Below, one piece after another: positions 48,311-57,640 of a DNA stretch of 64,000 bases. Origin of the DNA: Bacillota bacterium (lineage in GTDB: Bacteria; Bacillota; Clostridia; Lachnospirales; Lachnospiraceae). The position numbers were made by a program, and so were the translations under genes. How positions within the stretch are numbered: position 1 is the stretch's first letter; every line of letters starts with the position of its first letter. Below the pieces are notes generated by a model. That model was not told the origin of the DNA. It worked only from the letters and a program-made list of their open reading frames with translations, and ran no database searches. The stretch covers positions 124,001 to 188,000 of the forward strand of contig JAEZTJ010000008.1 of assembly GCA_023421505.1 (NCBI GenBank). The letters run 5' to 3'.

Positions 48311-48514
48311 CTATCGCTTTTTCTGCTTCTTAAGTCTTTCATAACATTCCCGGTCTATCTCATACACTGTATTTTCCTCAATGATTAAATCATCATCTTT
48401 GCCTTTACGATTCTTATTTATGTCGTTTGGATTAGTTTTACTTTGACTTGTATTATTTCTATTATCATATAAATTTCCGTTGGGTTTTGCGGAATGCGGT
48501 AACTGCTCTCCCAT
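48311..48514 (-). CDS. Small Asn/Lys-rich protein (67 aa)
   Basis: Not recognised. MGEQLPHSAKPNGNLYDNRN, then Lys/Asp-rich middle and a helical end (VYEIDRECYERLKKQKKR). It faces aroC across a divergent gap. It has the size and composition of small acid-soluble or spore-associated proteins, but no known motif. CGGAATGGGA-like ribosome binding is weak. Confidence 0.5.
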   Translation of the reverse strand: MGEQLPHSAKPNGNLYDNRNNTSQSKTNPNDINKNRKGKDDDLIIEENTVYEIDRECYERLKKQKKR

Positions 48515-48668
48515 TTCATGCCTCAGAATTATGTTATCATTTTAATATATGATAAAAATATACGAATGACCTTAAAATGATTGAAACTATTAAATATTTC
48601 CTTTATACTATTTTTAATTCATACAAAATACTTTTATACCAGCCGCAGTGCTGCGAAATGGAGGCACA

Positions 48669-49778
48669 ATGTCAGGATCCGTATATGGAACAATATTTAA
48701 AATTTCTACCTGGGGTGAATCTCACGGTAAAGGAATCGGTGCAATAGTGGATGGCTGCCCAGCAGGGCTTCCCATAGACGAGCAATTTATACAGACCTTT
48801 CTTAATAGAAGGAAACCAGGACAGACCAAATATTCCACTCCAAGGAAAGAAGAGGATAAAGTCAATATTTTATCCGGTGTCTTTGAAGGGCGTACTACAG
48901 GAACTCCTATTACACTTATTGTATATAATGAAAATCAAAAATCAGGAGATTATTCTAACATAGCATCTGCTTATCGCCCCGGCCATGCTGATTATACCTT
49001 TGATGAAAAATATGGCTTCAGAGATTACAGAGGCGGTGGCCGCTCCTCAGGAAGAGAAACAATAGGAAGAGTTGCTGCTGGTGCTATTGCCTGTGCAATA
49101 TTAAAGGAAATAGGTATATCAGTGCAGGCTTATACGAAAGCAATTGGCCCAATCACAATTAATCCAGAAAAAGCAGATTTAAATCTAATGCATTTGAGTC
49201 CTCTTTACATGCCTGATCTTGATGCTTCCGAAAAAGCCGAAGGATTTTTATTACAGCAAATGGAAGCTCATAATTCAGCTGGTGGTATTATTGAATGTAT
49301 TGTAACCGGTATGCCTCCCGGTATTGGTGAACCCGTATTTGATAAGCTTGATGCTTCTCTTGCAAAGGCTGTGATGTCTATCGGAGCAGTTAAGGGGGTA
49401 GAAATCGGAGCCGGCTTTGGTGCTTCTTCTTTAACCGGAGAAGAAAACAATGATTCTTTTAATTGTAATAATGCTAATCATATCACAAAGGCCAGTAATC
49501 ATGCCGGTGGTATCTTGGGGGGAATCAGTGATGGTTCTGATATTATTCTTAGAGCTGCTGTAAAGCCTACACCTTCCATTTTTAAGCCGCAGAAAACCAT
49601 TAACCAAAGCCATGAGAATATTGAGCTTCAAATTCACGGAAGGCATGACCCTGTTATTGTTCCAAGAGCTGTCGTTGTAGTTGAGTCTATGGTTGCTGTC
49701 ACATTAGTAGATCAGCTCTTTCTGGGTATGACTTCTCAAATGAACCGAATAAAGGATTTTTATCAAACTAAGAGATAA
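48669..49778 (+). CDS. aroC: Chorismate synthase
   Basis: A 369-residue enzyme that makes chorismate from 5-enolpyruvylshikimate 3-phosphate, with reduced flavin, in the last step of the shikimate pathway. It has the family start SGSVYGTIFKISTWGESHGKGIGAIVDGCPAGLPI, then RPGHADYTFDEKYGFRDYRGGGRSSGRETIGRVAAGAIA (FMN site, about residues 105-143). Later are GGILGGISDGSDIILRAAVKPTPSI and the closing GRHDPVIVPRAVVVVESMVA. The start is ATG 48,669 with GGAGGCACA; an upstream ATG is in the leader. Confidence 0.95.
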   Translation: MSGSVYGTIFKISTWGESHGKGIGAIVDGCPAGLPIDEQFIQTFLNRRKPGQTKYSTPRKEEDKVNILSGVFEGRTTGTPITLIVYNENQKSGDYSNIASAYRPGHADYTFDEKYGFRDYRGGGRSSGRETIGRVAAGAIACAILKEIGISVQAYTKAIGPITINPEKADLNLMHLSPLYMPDLDASEKAEGFLLQQMEAHNSAGGIIECIVTGMPPGIGEPVFDKLDASLAKAVMSIGAVKGVEIGAGFGASSLTGEENNDSFNCNNANHITKASNHAGGILGGISDGSDIILRAAVKPTPSIFKPQKTINQSHENIELQIHGRHDPVIVPRAVVVVESMVAVTLVDQLFLGMTSQMNRIKDFYQTKR

Positions 49779-49874
49779 AATCTTAGCTTAAACTCATCAC
49801 CGAGATTTATAGCACAAATTTCTCATCTATAGCATATACTATGTAATATGTTTAGTTAAACCACCTGAGGCGGG

Positions 49875-50183
49875 ATGGTATTTATGGATGAATGTGAACT
49901 TGTTGTTTTCGTTTCTACTATTGCATGTGCTATCTCAAAGAACTGTTGTGACGATGATTTATCTGTGCTAGCTTCTGTCTTTAATCAGCTTGGAGATACT
50001 ATCTCCACAATATTAGCTAGAAGAGAAGCAAATAATAAGTGCGCCGGAGATACTAATTTAAGCGGTAAGACAGATCAGGATAGCAATGCAGCTTCAGGTA
50101 ATACTCCCAGTGATAATGACAACAATAATAACAAAAATAATTATAACAGTAATAATGCAGATACATGCGATACCTCTGGATAA
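49875..50183 (+). CDS. DUF6774-like small protein
   Basis: A 102-residue protein. DECELVVFVSTIACAISKNCCDDDLSVLASVFNQLGDTISTIL (residues 5-47) is the DUF6774 domain, common in Lachnospiraceae. The remaining half is Asn/Asp/Ser-rich and probably unfolded. GAGGCGGG lies upstream; a second ATG three codons later is also possible. It stands alone, with no operon partner. Function is unknown. Confidence 0.7.
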   Translation: MVFMDECELVVFVSTIACAISKNCCDDDLSVLASVFNQLGDTISTILARREANNKCAGDTNLSGKTDQDSNAASGNTPSDNDNNNNKNNYNSNNADTCDTSG

Positions 50184-50326
50184 GGGGTATTTTTATTTTA
50201 TCCCTTTCTATCAGTTTAATATTGTATGTCTCCCCTTTGAATTAGTTTGAAAATTAAATAGATTTTCCTTACTTCCTCTTACTTTTTATCGTTTTTTAAA
50301 TTTCCTGCAACTTTTTTCAAAAGTTA

Positions 50327-50384
50327 TTGACAAGATGGAATATCTTAGTATAATTTATATAGTTGCTGTTTAGCCTAACTAAAC
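50327..50384 (+). promoter_or_regulatory. Promoter and operator of the pot operon
   Basis: TTGACA (50,327-50,332), a 16-bp spacer and TATAAT (50,349-50,354) make a strong housekeeping promoter. GTTTAG-CCTAA-CTAAAC (50,368-50,384) is a perfect inverted repeat at the start of transcription. The cupin-type regulator encoded next is the natural ligand of this site. Confidence 0.75.
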
Positions 50385-50425
50385 TTAAAGTTTATTCTAT
50401 GTAAGAATTCGAAAGGAAGCACATC

Positions 50426-50965
50426 ATGCATATCGGATCGAAAATAAAGGAATTACGAATCCAAAAGAGTCTGACTCAGGAAGAGCTTGCAGATCGGGCT
50501 GAACTATCTAAAGGCTTTATATCCCAGCTTGAACGGGATTTAACCTCTCCTTCGATTGCTACATTAATGGACATCCTGCAATGTCTAGGAACGAATCTTG
50601 AGGAATTTTTCAGTGGTACAACCGCAGAGCAGGTAGTATTTAAGAAATCTGACTATTTTGAAAAATATGATACAGAGCTTAAAAATGAAGTAAAATGGAT
50701 TATACCGAATGCACAGAAAAACATGATGGAACCGATTCTTCTTAATCTTGATGCAGGAGGCTCAACCTATCCGGATAATCCTCATGAAGGAGAAGAGTTT
50801 GGATATATATTAAATGGAAGTATCTCTCTTCATATCGGTAATCGTACTCATAAAGTAAGAAAGGGTGAATCCTTTTACTTTACGGCGAATAAACAGCATT
50901 ATATTACTGCATCGGAAAAAACCGGTGCTACGCTTTTATGGATATCTACACCCCCCAGTTTTTAA
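50426..50965 (+). CDS. XRE-cupin regulator of polyamine transport (PotR-like)
   Basis: A 179-residue protein in two parts. Residues 1-65 are a helix-turn-helix (KELRIQKSLTQEELADRAELSKGFISQLERDLTSPSIATLMDILQCLG). Residues 95-175 are a cupin (HEGEEFGYILNGSISLHIGNRTHKVRKGESFYFTANKQHY). The cupin binds a small molecule, here most likely a polyamine. It begins the pot operon and is followed by potA after 16 bases. The operator at its own promoter suggests autorepression. Confidence 0.9.
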   Translation: MHIGSKIKELRIQKSLTQEELADRAELSKGFISQLERDLTSPSIATLMDILQCLGTNLEEFFSGTTAEQVVFKKSDYFEKYDTELKNEVKWIIPNAQKNMMEPILLNLDAGGSTYPDNPHEGEEFGYILNGSISLHIGNRTHKVRKGESFYFTANKQHYITASEKTGATLLWISTPPSF

Positions 50966-50981
50966 AGTTAAGGAGGAGCAT

Positions 50982-52058
50982 ATGACAGATAACAAGCTAA
51001 TTAATCTTATAAATATATCAAAATCCTTCGGTGAGACTGTCGTTTTAGACGACTTAAATTTATATATACGGGAAAATGAATTCGTAACACTTTTAGGTCC
51101 CTCTGGCTGTGGTAAAACTACTACACTACGAATTATTGGAGGCTTTGAGACACCCAACCAAGGCCAGGTTATCTTTGAAGGGAAAGATATTACAAAGCTG
51201 CCTCCTAACGAGCGGCAGTTAAATACCGTATTTCAGAAATATGCCCTCTTTACCCATATGACGATTGCCGAGAATATCGCCTTTGGTCTTAAGATCAAAA
51301 AGAAAAGTAAAGCTTACATAGATGATAAAATTAAATACGCTCTAAAGCTGGTGAATTTGGACGGCTTTGAAAACCGTATGCCGGATTCATTAAGCGGGGG
51401 TCAGCAGCAGCGTATCGCTATTGCGAGAGCTATCGTAAACGAACCAAAGGTTCTACTTTTGGATGAGCCTCTTGGAGCTCTTGATTTAAAGCTTCGGCAA
51501 GATATGCAGTATGAACTGATTCGACTTAAGAATGAACTGGGTATTACCTTTGTCTATGTCACTCATGATCAGGAGGAAGCCCTTACCATGTCAGACACCA
51601 TCGTGGTCATGAACCAGGGATATATCCAACAAATCGGTACTCCCGAGCATATTTATAATGAGCCGGAGAATGCCTTTGTCGCCGACTTTATCGGTGACAG
51701 TAATATCATTGCATCAACTATGGTGGAGGACAAGTTAGTGAATATCCTTGGAGCCAACTTCTCCTGTGTTGATATAGGCTTCGGCAAGAATAAACCCGTA
51801 GATGTGGTTATCCGTCCGGAAGATATTGATCTCGTTAAGCCGGAAGCCGGAACGATCAAGGGTACCGTAACCTCTCTTTTGTTTAAGGGTGTCCATTACG
51901 AAATGGAGGTTATGGCAAATGGTCGTGAATGGCTGGTTCATTCCACTGATTTATTTCCGGTTGGTACTGAAGTTGGTATCCATGTAGATCCCTATGATAT
52001 TCAAATTATGAATAAGCCGGTATCTGAGGATGAGCAGGCTGCAGAAATAGCGGAATAA
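50982..52058 (+). CDS. potA: Spermidine/putrescine ABC transporter ATPase
   Basis: A 358-residue ATPase. Walker A is GPSGCGKTT (about residues 38-46), signature LSGGQQQRIAIARA (about residue 138) and Walker B VLLLDEPLGALD (about residue 160), with a C-terminal regulatory TOBE domain (VVIRPEDIDLV, about residue 275). It powers uptake of polyamines across the membrane. I start at ATG 50,982 with AGGAGGAGC upstream. The longer frame from 50,865 is a shadow over the regulator gene. Confidence 0.95.
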   Translation: MTDNKLINLINISKSFGETVVLDDLNLYIRENEFVTLLGPSGCGKTTTLRIIGGFETPNQGQVIFEGKDITKLPPNERQLNTVFQKYALFTHMTIAENIAFGLKIKKKSKAYIDDKIKYALKLVNLDGFENRMPDSLSGGQQQRIAIARAIVNEPKVLLLDEPLGALDLKLRQDMQYELIRLKNELGITFVYVTHDQEEALTMSDTIVVMNQGYIQQIGTPEHIYNEPENAFVADFIGDSNIIASTMVEDKLVNILGANFSCVDIGFGKNKPVDVVIRPEDIDLVKPEAGTIKGTVTSLLFKGVHYEMEVMANGREWLVHSTDLFPVGTEVGIHVDPYDIQIMNKPVSEDEQAAEIAE

Positions 52059-52138
52059 TAATATCGAATTTAATCACTGCTTATTACAATACCTGTTATA
52101 AAGCTTCTTATAATACTACGAATAGGAGTTGAATTCCT

Positions 52139-53023
52139 ATGAATTCAAATGACAAAGGAAAACACCTTACAGAGAAATTATCTATAAATCGATTACATAT
52201 GCCACGCTTAAAAAGCATAAAATGGCTTTCTTTTCCTTATCTTTTTTGGATGGCCGGCTTTATCATCATTCCTTTAATATTAATTGTATTTTACGGTCTG
52301 ACAGCCAAGGAAGGCGGTCTTAGCTTTGAGAATATTGCTTTAATCCTTAATCAGATTAATCGTAAGGCACTCCTTCTCTCTCTGGAGCTTTCTATCATCA
52401 GTACAGTTATTTGTCTTCTACTCGCTTATCCACTGGCTATGATATTAAGTAATGCCAAGATGAAAAGCAATAGCTTTATTGTACTAATCATCATATTACC
52501 TATGTGGATGAACTTTCTTCTAAGAACAATTGCATGGCAGAACATATTGGAAAAAACAGGTATCCTTAATACATTTCTTAAATTTCTGCATCTACCTGCC
52601 GTCAATATAATAAATACTCCTGCTGCTATCATCCTAGGTATGGTTTATAATTTTTTGCCTTTTATGGTATTACCAATCTATAATGTATTAGCTAAAATCG
52701 ATAAAAATGTTATCAATGCTGCACGAGATCTTGGTGCTAATGGCAGACAAACCTTTGTGAAAATAATTTTTCCTTTGACCTTTCCCGGAGTAGTGAGCGG
52801 TATAACGATGGTCTTTGTACCTTCTCTTACCACCTTCGTAATTTCTTCCATCCTTGGAGGAAGTAAGATTGTACTCATCGGTAATGTAATCGAACAGCAG
52901 TTTCGATTAGATAATTGGAATGCCGGTTCCGGCTTATCACTGGTATTAATGATATTCATTCTATTTAGTATGGCTATCTTATCAAAATATGATAAAGGAA
53001 ATGACGGTGGCGGCTTATGGTAA
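52139..53023 (+). CDS. potB: Spermidine/putrescine ABC transporter permease
   Basis: A 294-residue permease with about six membrane helices. The EAA loop is NVINAARDLGANGRQTFVKIIFPLTFPGVVSG (about residues 190-221), which contacts PotA. The first 25 residues are polar and lie in the cell. It forms the channel with PotC, whose gene overlaps by seven bases. It carries polyamines from PotD. Confidence 0.94.
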   Translation: MNSNDKGKHLTEKLSINRLHMPRLKSIKWLSFPYLFWMAGFIIIPLILIVFYGLTAKEGGLSFENIALILNQINRKALLLSLELSIISTVICLLLAYPLAMILSNAKMKSNSFIVLIIILPMWMNFLLRTIAWQNILEKTGILNTFLKFLHLPAVNIINTPAAIILGMVYNFLPFMVLPIYNVLAKIDKNVINAARDLGANGRQTFVKIIFPLTFPGVVSGITMVFVPSLTTFVISSILGGSKIVLIGNVIEQQFRLDNWNAGSGLSLVLMIFILFSMAILSKYDKGNDGGGLW

Positions 53024-53805
53024 AAAAATTATTCAGCAGGTTTTATGTAGGTTTAATCTTAATTTTTTTATATGCTCCTATACTGATTTTGATAGTATTA
53101 TCCTTTAACCGTTCAAAATCCAGAGCAAAATGGGGCGGCTTTACCCTTCACTGGTATCAGGAGCTGTTCCATAACGATGACATTATGAATGCTCTCTCAA
53201 CAACACTTTTGATTGCGTTTTTGTCAGCGTTTATAGCAACTGTGATTGGTACTACGGCTTCCATAGCGATAAATAATATGAAAAAGACACCGAGAGCAAT
53301 CATGATGAGTATCACGAATATCCCAATGCTGAATGCAGATATTGTAACAGGTATATCACTTATGCTTATTTTTGTGGCCATTCATTTTACCTTAGGCTTT
53401 ACCAGTGTCCTGCTTTCACATATCACCTTTAACGTTCCTTACGTTATCTTAAGTGTTATGCCTAAGCTTAGGCAGTTAAATCCTCATACCTTTGAGGCTG
53501 CGCTGGATCTTGGCGCTTCACCTGTATATGCATTTTTCAAGGTAATCCTTCCAGATATTTTTTCTGGCGTGATATCTGGTTTCTTTTTGGCTTTTACCAT
53601 GTCACTAGATGATTTTGTTATCACTTACTTTACGAAAGGGCCTGAAATCAATACACTATCTACTATTATTTATACGGAAGTAAAAAAAGGAATAAAACCT
53701 GAGATTTATGCTTTATCTACTCTTATGTTTATCACCGTATTATTACTGCTGATATTTATTAACCGCAAAAATGCGGGTAAGAACGCACCCATGAGAAATC
53801 TATAA
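53017..53805 (+). CDS. potC: Spermidine/putrescine ABC transporter permease
   Basis: A 262-residue permease with about six membrane helices and the EAA loop TFEAALDLGASPVYAFFKVILPDIFSGVISG (about residues 158-188). It starts inside the end of potB. The first helix is FYVGLILIFLYAPILILIVLSF. It pairs with PotB. It is 21 bases before potD. Confidence 0.94.
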   Translation: MVKKLFSRFYVGLILIFLYAPILILIVLSFNRSKSRAKWGGFTLHWYQELFHNDDIMNALSTTLLIAFLSAFIATVIGTTASIAINNMKKTPRAIMMSITNIPMLNADIVTGISLMLIFVAIHFTLGFTSVLLSHITFNVPYVILSVMPKLRQLNPHTFEAALDLGASPVYAFFKVILPDIFSGVISGFFLAFTMSLDDFVITYFTKGPEINTLSTIIYTEVKKGIKPEIYALSTLMFITVLLLLIFINRKNAGKNAPMRNL

Positions 53806-53826
53806 GAAAGAAAAGGAGTACAATTA

Positions 53827-54885
53827 ATGAAAAAGTTAATCGTTTTATTATCCATCATTGTAATGTCTGCCAGCTTCCTAATCGGCTGCGGAAAGGACAA
53901 CGGCGAAAAAGTATATGTCTATAATTGGGGAGAATATATCGATCCGGAGGTTTATGACAGCTTTGAAGAGAAGACAGGAATTGAAGTAATACATGAAGAA
54001 TTTGAATCTAATGAGGATATGTATGCAAAGATAAAAGCCGGTGCTGTAAAGTTCGACGTGGTATGTCCCTCTGATTATATGATTCAGAAAATGCAGCAGG
54101 AAGGTTTACTTGCAGAAATTAATAAAAGTAATATTCCAAATATAGAAAATATCGATCCAACCTATATAGAGGCTTCCAAGAATTTTGATCCGGAAAATAA
54201 ATATAGCGTACCTTATTGCTGGGGAACCTTAGGTATTCTTTATAATAAGACTATGGTAGATGAACCGATTGACAGCTGGAATGCTATTTTTGACGAAAAG
54301 TACTCTGGTAACATCTTAATGATTGACAGTGTTCGTGATGCTTTTGCAATTGGTTTGTCCTATCTTGGATATGATATTAATTCTACAGACGAAGGACAGA
54401 TTGATGAAGCAAAGAAGCTCCTTCAATCGCAATACCCTCTGGTGCAGGCTTATGTTGTGGATCAGGTAAGAGATAAAATGATTGGAGGAGAAGCTGCTTT
54501 AGGAGTTATCTATTCCGGCGAAGCAATCTATACTAAGAGAGAGAATAAAGATCTTGAATATGTAGTTCCAAAGGAAGGCTCCAATGTCTGGATCGATGGC
54601 TGGGTAATTCCAAAAAACTGCAGAAACAAAGAAAATGCAGAAGCATTTATCAATTATGTATGCGATGGAGATATTGCACTGAAGAATTTTGAATATATTA
54701 CGTATTCCACACCAAATAAAATAGCAAGGGAAAAAATAACAGACTCTGATATAAAAAATAGTCCGGTTGCATTTCCTGATCAAACCATATTAGATAGATG
54801 TAAAACCTTTCAGTATCTTGGTGACGATCTCGAAACTCTTTACATTGATAAATGGAATGAAGTTAAATCAGGATTAAACGAGTAA
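53827..54885 (+). CDS. potD: Spermidine/putrescine-binding lipoprotein
   Basis: A 352-residue binding protein. The N-terminus MKKLIVLLSIIVMSASFLIG has a lipobox at Cys21, so it is anchored outside the membrane. The core has YVYNWGEYIDPEVYDSFEEKTGIEV, VVCPSDYMIQKM and WIDGWVIPKNCRNKENAEAFINYV. It gathers polyamine and hands it to PotBC. It ends the operon at a strong terminator. Confidence 0.95.
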   Translation: MKKLIVLLSIIVMSASFLIGCGKDNGEKVYVYNWGEYIDPEVYDSFEEKTGIEVIHEEFESNEDMYAKIKAGAVKFDVVCPSDYMIQKMQQEGLLAEINKSNIPNIENIDPTYIEASKNFDPENKYSVPYCWGTLGILYNKTMVDEPIDSWNAIFDEKYSGNILMIDSVRDAFAIGLSYLGYDINSTDEGQIDEAKKLLQSQYPLVQAYVVDQVRDKMIGGEAALGVIYSGEAIYTKRENKDLEYVVPKEGSNVWIDGWVIPKNCRNKENAEAFINYVCDGDIALKNFEYITYSTPNKIAREKITDSDIKNSPVAFPDQTILDRCKTFQYLGDDLETLYIDKWNEVKSGLNE

Positions 54886-54926
54886 AAGCTTCAATAACGA
54901 AGGTTAATTAACCACTCTATTATATA

Positions 54927-54986
54927 AAAGGCTGATACCATAATTTACACTTAAGTATCTACTAGTAAATTATGGTATCAGCCTTT
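54927..54986 (+). terminator. Strong terminator after potD
   Basis: A 22-bp perfect stem (54,927-54,948 with 54,965-54,986) with a 16-base loop. Its 3' arm ends TTT. Length and perfection are more than termination needs, and it may also protect the pot mRNA end. Confidence 0.8.
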
Positions 54987-55018
54987 AAACAATTGAAGTT
55001 ATATAAATGAAGAATAAA

Positions 55019-55046
55019 GCAGAGTGGCACTATCCTGCCACCCTGC
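55019..55046 (-). terminator. Terminator after trpS
   Basis: GCAGGGTGGCA (reverse of 55,036-55,046) pairs with TGCCACTCTGC (reverse of 55,019-55,029), followed by TTTATTCTTC on the leftward strand. It lies 30 bases after the trpS stop codon. Confidence 0.8.
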
Positions 55047-55077
55047 TACCACTACAATATCAGCTTATATTATAATT

Positions 55078-56094
55078 TTATCTGACTCTTTCGGGTAAAC
55101 CTACTTTTTTTTGTACCTTACGCAAGGTCTTTGTCGCATAATAATTTGCTTTCTCCGCATTATTCTTAATAATCTGATCAATATAATCTTTGTCTTTTGA
55201 GTATTCTGCAAACCTATCCTGTATGGGTTTTAACAGGCTTACTACTGACTCGCCTACCGCTAATTTAAATTCACCGTAGCCTGATGCTGCAAATTCCTTC
55301 TCAATCTCCTCTACAGTTTTACCATTAGCAACTGCATAGATATCAATAAGATTTCTGATACCCGGTTTATCCTCAGAATAACGGATTTGATTATCTGAAT
55401 CGGTAACTGCTCTTTTAAATTTTCTAATTATAGTATCTGGGTCATCCATCAAATAAATACTAGCATTGACATTCTCATCTGACTTAGACATCTTCTTTTC
55501 GGGTTCCTGAAGGCTCATAATCCTTGCACCCTGTTTACCGATCAGAGGTTCTGGTATTGTAAAAACCTCACCATAAATTGAATTAAAGCGTTCGGCAATA
55601 TCTCTTGTTATCTCAAGATGCTGCTTTTGATCAGATCCAACTGGAACAACGTCTGATTGGAACAGTAGAATATCTGCTGCCATAAGCACAGGATAGGTAT
55701 ATAAACCTGCATTAATATTATCTGCATGCTTTGCTGCTTTATCCTTAAATTGGGTCATACGGTTTAGTTCACCCATATAGGTAAAGCAATTTAATATCCA
55801 GCTTAACTCCGCATGTGCCGACACATGGGATTGATAATAGATACAATTCTTCTCAGGATTAAGTCCTGCAGCAATATATAAGGTTAGCAATGCCCTAGCT
55901 CTTTTACGCAGCTCCGCGGGATCTTGTCGAATTGTTATGGAATGCAAATCTACCACTCCATAAAAGCATTCATATTCTTCCTCAAGCTCAACCCAATTTT
56001 TTAAAGCGCCCAAATAATTTCCTAAGGTCAGAGTACCCGTAGCCTGCATTCCGCTAAATAATGATTTTTTTCCGTTCAGCATATATTCACACAT
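55078..56094 (-). CDS. trpS: Tryptophanyl-tRNA synthetase
   Basis: A 338-residue class I synthetase that joins tryptophan to its tRNA. SGMQATGTLTLGNYLGAL holds the HIGH-like TxGN motif. Further marks are VDLHSITIRQDP, HVSAHAELSWILNCFTYMGELNRMTQFKDKA, PVGSDQKQHLEITRDIAERFN and the KMSKS loop RIMSLQEPEKKMSKSDEN (about residue 210). ATG 56,082 is a possible later start. The upstream gap is only 84 bases, too short for a T-box, so control by that switch is unlikely. Confidence 0.95.
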   Translation of the reverse strand: MCEYMLNGKKSLFSGMQATGTLTLGNYLGALKNWVELEEEYECFYGVVDLHSITIRQDPAELRKRARALLTLYIAAGLNPEKNCIYYQSHVSAHAELSWILNCFTYMGELNRMTQFKDKAAKHADNINAGLYTYPVLMAADILLFQSDVVPVGSDQKQHLEITRDIAERFNSIYGEVFTIPEPLIGKQGARIMSLQEPEKKMSKSDENVNASIYLMDDPDTIIRKFKRAVTDSDNQIRYSEDKPGIRNLIDIYAVANGKTVEEIEKEFAASGYGEFKLAVGESVVSLLKPIQDRFAEYSKDKDYIDQIIKNNAEKANYYATKTLRKVQKKVGLPERVR

Positions 56095-56179
56095 CCTATA
56101 AGTTAGTCAAGGGATTCCCCTGCATTCATCTATAATCACTATATAAAGAAAGCTAAGAATTGTCAATGTTTAATCTTTG

Positions 56180-56815
56180 TTATATCGACATTAGCTTATT
56201 ATGCAGCTCACTAAGCGAGTGAATAACAGCATTATATTCCTTCACCCTACCAAAACCATATCCAGCAAAGATAAAAGGAATTCCAGCCTCTTTTGCTGCA
56301 TCTGCATCCCCTTGGGTATCACCAACATACACGGGGTTACTTAATTTATTACGTTCTATCACGATTTTTATATTATCTGCCTTAAACTTTCCAGAATGAC
56401 CGGGATATTCATAATCAATAAAATATTTTTCTAAATGTGAATATGCCCGAAAGAAACACTGAATATAGCCCTCCTGACAATTACTCACAATGAAAAGCTT
56501 ATACTGATAAGATAGTGCCTTAAGTGTCTCTTCCAGCCCTTCATATAGACTAGCTCCATGCTGACCCAAATAATCACACTCGTATTCACAGCATTCACCC
56601 ATTACCGATATAGCATGCTCTTGTGAAACACTTTGAAATAATCTTACAGCAATGACATCGAGCGGTAACCCGAATAAGCTTTGAAGCTTATTTGCTGTAA
56701 CCTCATCTTTTACTTCAGGATGTTTTTCTTTTAGCACCTTATTAAAGGCAAAGGCAACCTCAGGTGTTGAGTCCCATAAAGTACCATCCATATCAAAAAT
56801 TATACTGTCTACCAT
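56180..56815 (-). CDS. HAD-family phosphatase (Gph-like)
   Basis: A 211-residue HAD hydrolase. DSIIFDMDGTLWDST (Asp nucleophile, about residue 9), FIVSNCQEGYIQ (motif II Ser/Thr), GKFKADNIKIVIERN and VYVGDTQGDADAAKEAGIPFIFAGYGFG (motif IV) give the full set. The family removes phosphate from phosphoglycolate or pyrophosphate. The substrate is not seen. It precedes trpS on the same strand but with a gap. Confidence 0.9.
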   Translation of the reverse strand: MVDSIIFDMDGTLWDSTPEVAFAFNKVLKEKHPEVKDEVTANKLQSLFGLPLDVIAVRLFQSVSQEHAISVMGECCEYECDYLGQHGASLYEGLEETLKALSYQYKLFIVSNCQEGYIQCFFRAYSHLEKYFIDYEYPGHSGKFKADNIKIVIERNKLSNPVYVGDTQGDADAAKEAGIPFIFAGYGFGRVKEYNAVIHSLSELHNKLMSI

Positions 56816-56961
56816 ATTTTAGTTCCTTAGTATTCGTTATTCGTATCCGACTTATTTAAAATACGTTAATTAATATAATGCCTCTTTCTTACCTTCTTGT
56901 CAACCCACAAAAAATCTGCAAAGCAGCATATAAAAGCTAGTTTGCAGATGATAATACTTCA

Positions 56962-57636
56962 TTATATTATTTTACGATTCTCTACGATCATTCCTTCCTG
57001 AAGCCTAACAATATGATCAGCAAAAATACTTACCTCTGGATCATTAGTTACCATAACTAAAGTTTTATGATAAAGATATACCATATTAAGAAGAAGGTCC
57101 AAAATCACCTTATCCAGCTTATAATTATCTGAGGGTTCATCCACTAATATGATATCTGGATTGTTGATCAAGGCTCGTGCATAGGTAACGCATTCAAGCT
57201 GCGAGAACGATAATTGCCTGGGATAGAGAGAAAGAATATCGTTTATTCCTAATCGACCAATAATCTCTTCATAGTATTCCTTAATATACTTTTTATGAGC
57301 TAAAACAGAAGGCATAATGATGTTTTCGTGTACGGTCAGTTCTGAGATTAGACTGTTATTTTGAAATAAGAAACCGATCTCATTTCTTCTCATAATTGCC
57401 AGTTCATCATCGCTTAACGCTGTAATATTATGCTTGTTAATATATACCTCACCATTCGTTGGACGTTCTAGGCCACCTAATATTCTAAGTAAGGTTGACT
57501 TTCCTGAGGCCCTGTCCCCATTAATAACAGTAAATTCTCCTTTATTTATCTCCATATTGCAGTTAACAATAGCTTGTATATAATTGTGTTCACCGGTGTA
57601 GGTTTTATTTAAATCCCTTATTTCACATACTGCCAT
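56962..57636 (-). CDS. ABC transporter ATPase with variant signature
   Basis: A 224-residue ATPase of the MacB/LolD type. Walker A is NGDRASGKST (about residues 38-47) and Walker B is DIILVDEPSDN (about residue 158). The signature motif reads LSFSQLECVTYARAL, not LSGGQ, so its ATP cycle may be slow or regulated. It lies four bases after the permease. With the peptide upstream it could export, expel or sense that peptide, but the direction is not shown. Confidence 0.85.
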   Translation of the reverse strand: MAVCEIRDLNKTYTGEHNYIQAIVNCNMEINKGEFTVINGDRASGKSTLLRILGGLERPTNGEVYINKHNITALSDDELAIMRRNEIGFLFQNNSLISELTVHENIIMPSVLAHKKYIKEYYEEIIGRLGINDILSLYPRQLSFSQLECVTYARALINNPDIILVDEPSDNYKLDKVILDLLLNMVYLYHKTLVMVTNDPEVSIFADHIVRLQEGMIVENRKII

Positions 57637-57640
57637 ATTT

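Noticed and set aside
56095..56179. T-box riboswitch before trpS
   Set aside because: Only about 85 bases separate trpS from the next upstream gene, and no specifier stem or antiterminator pattern was seen.
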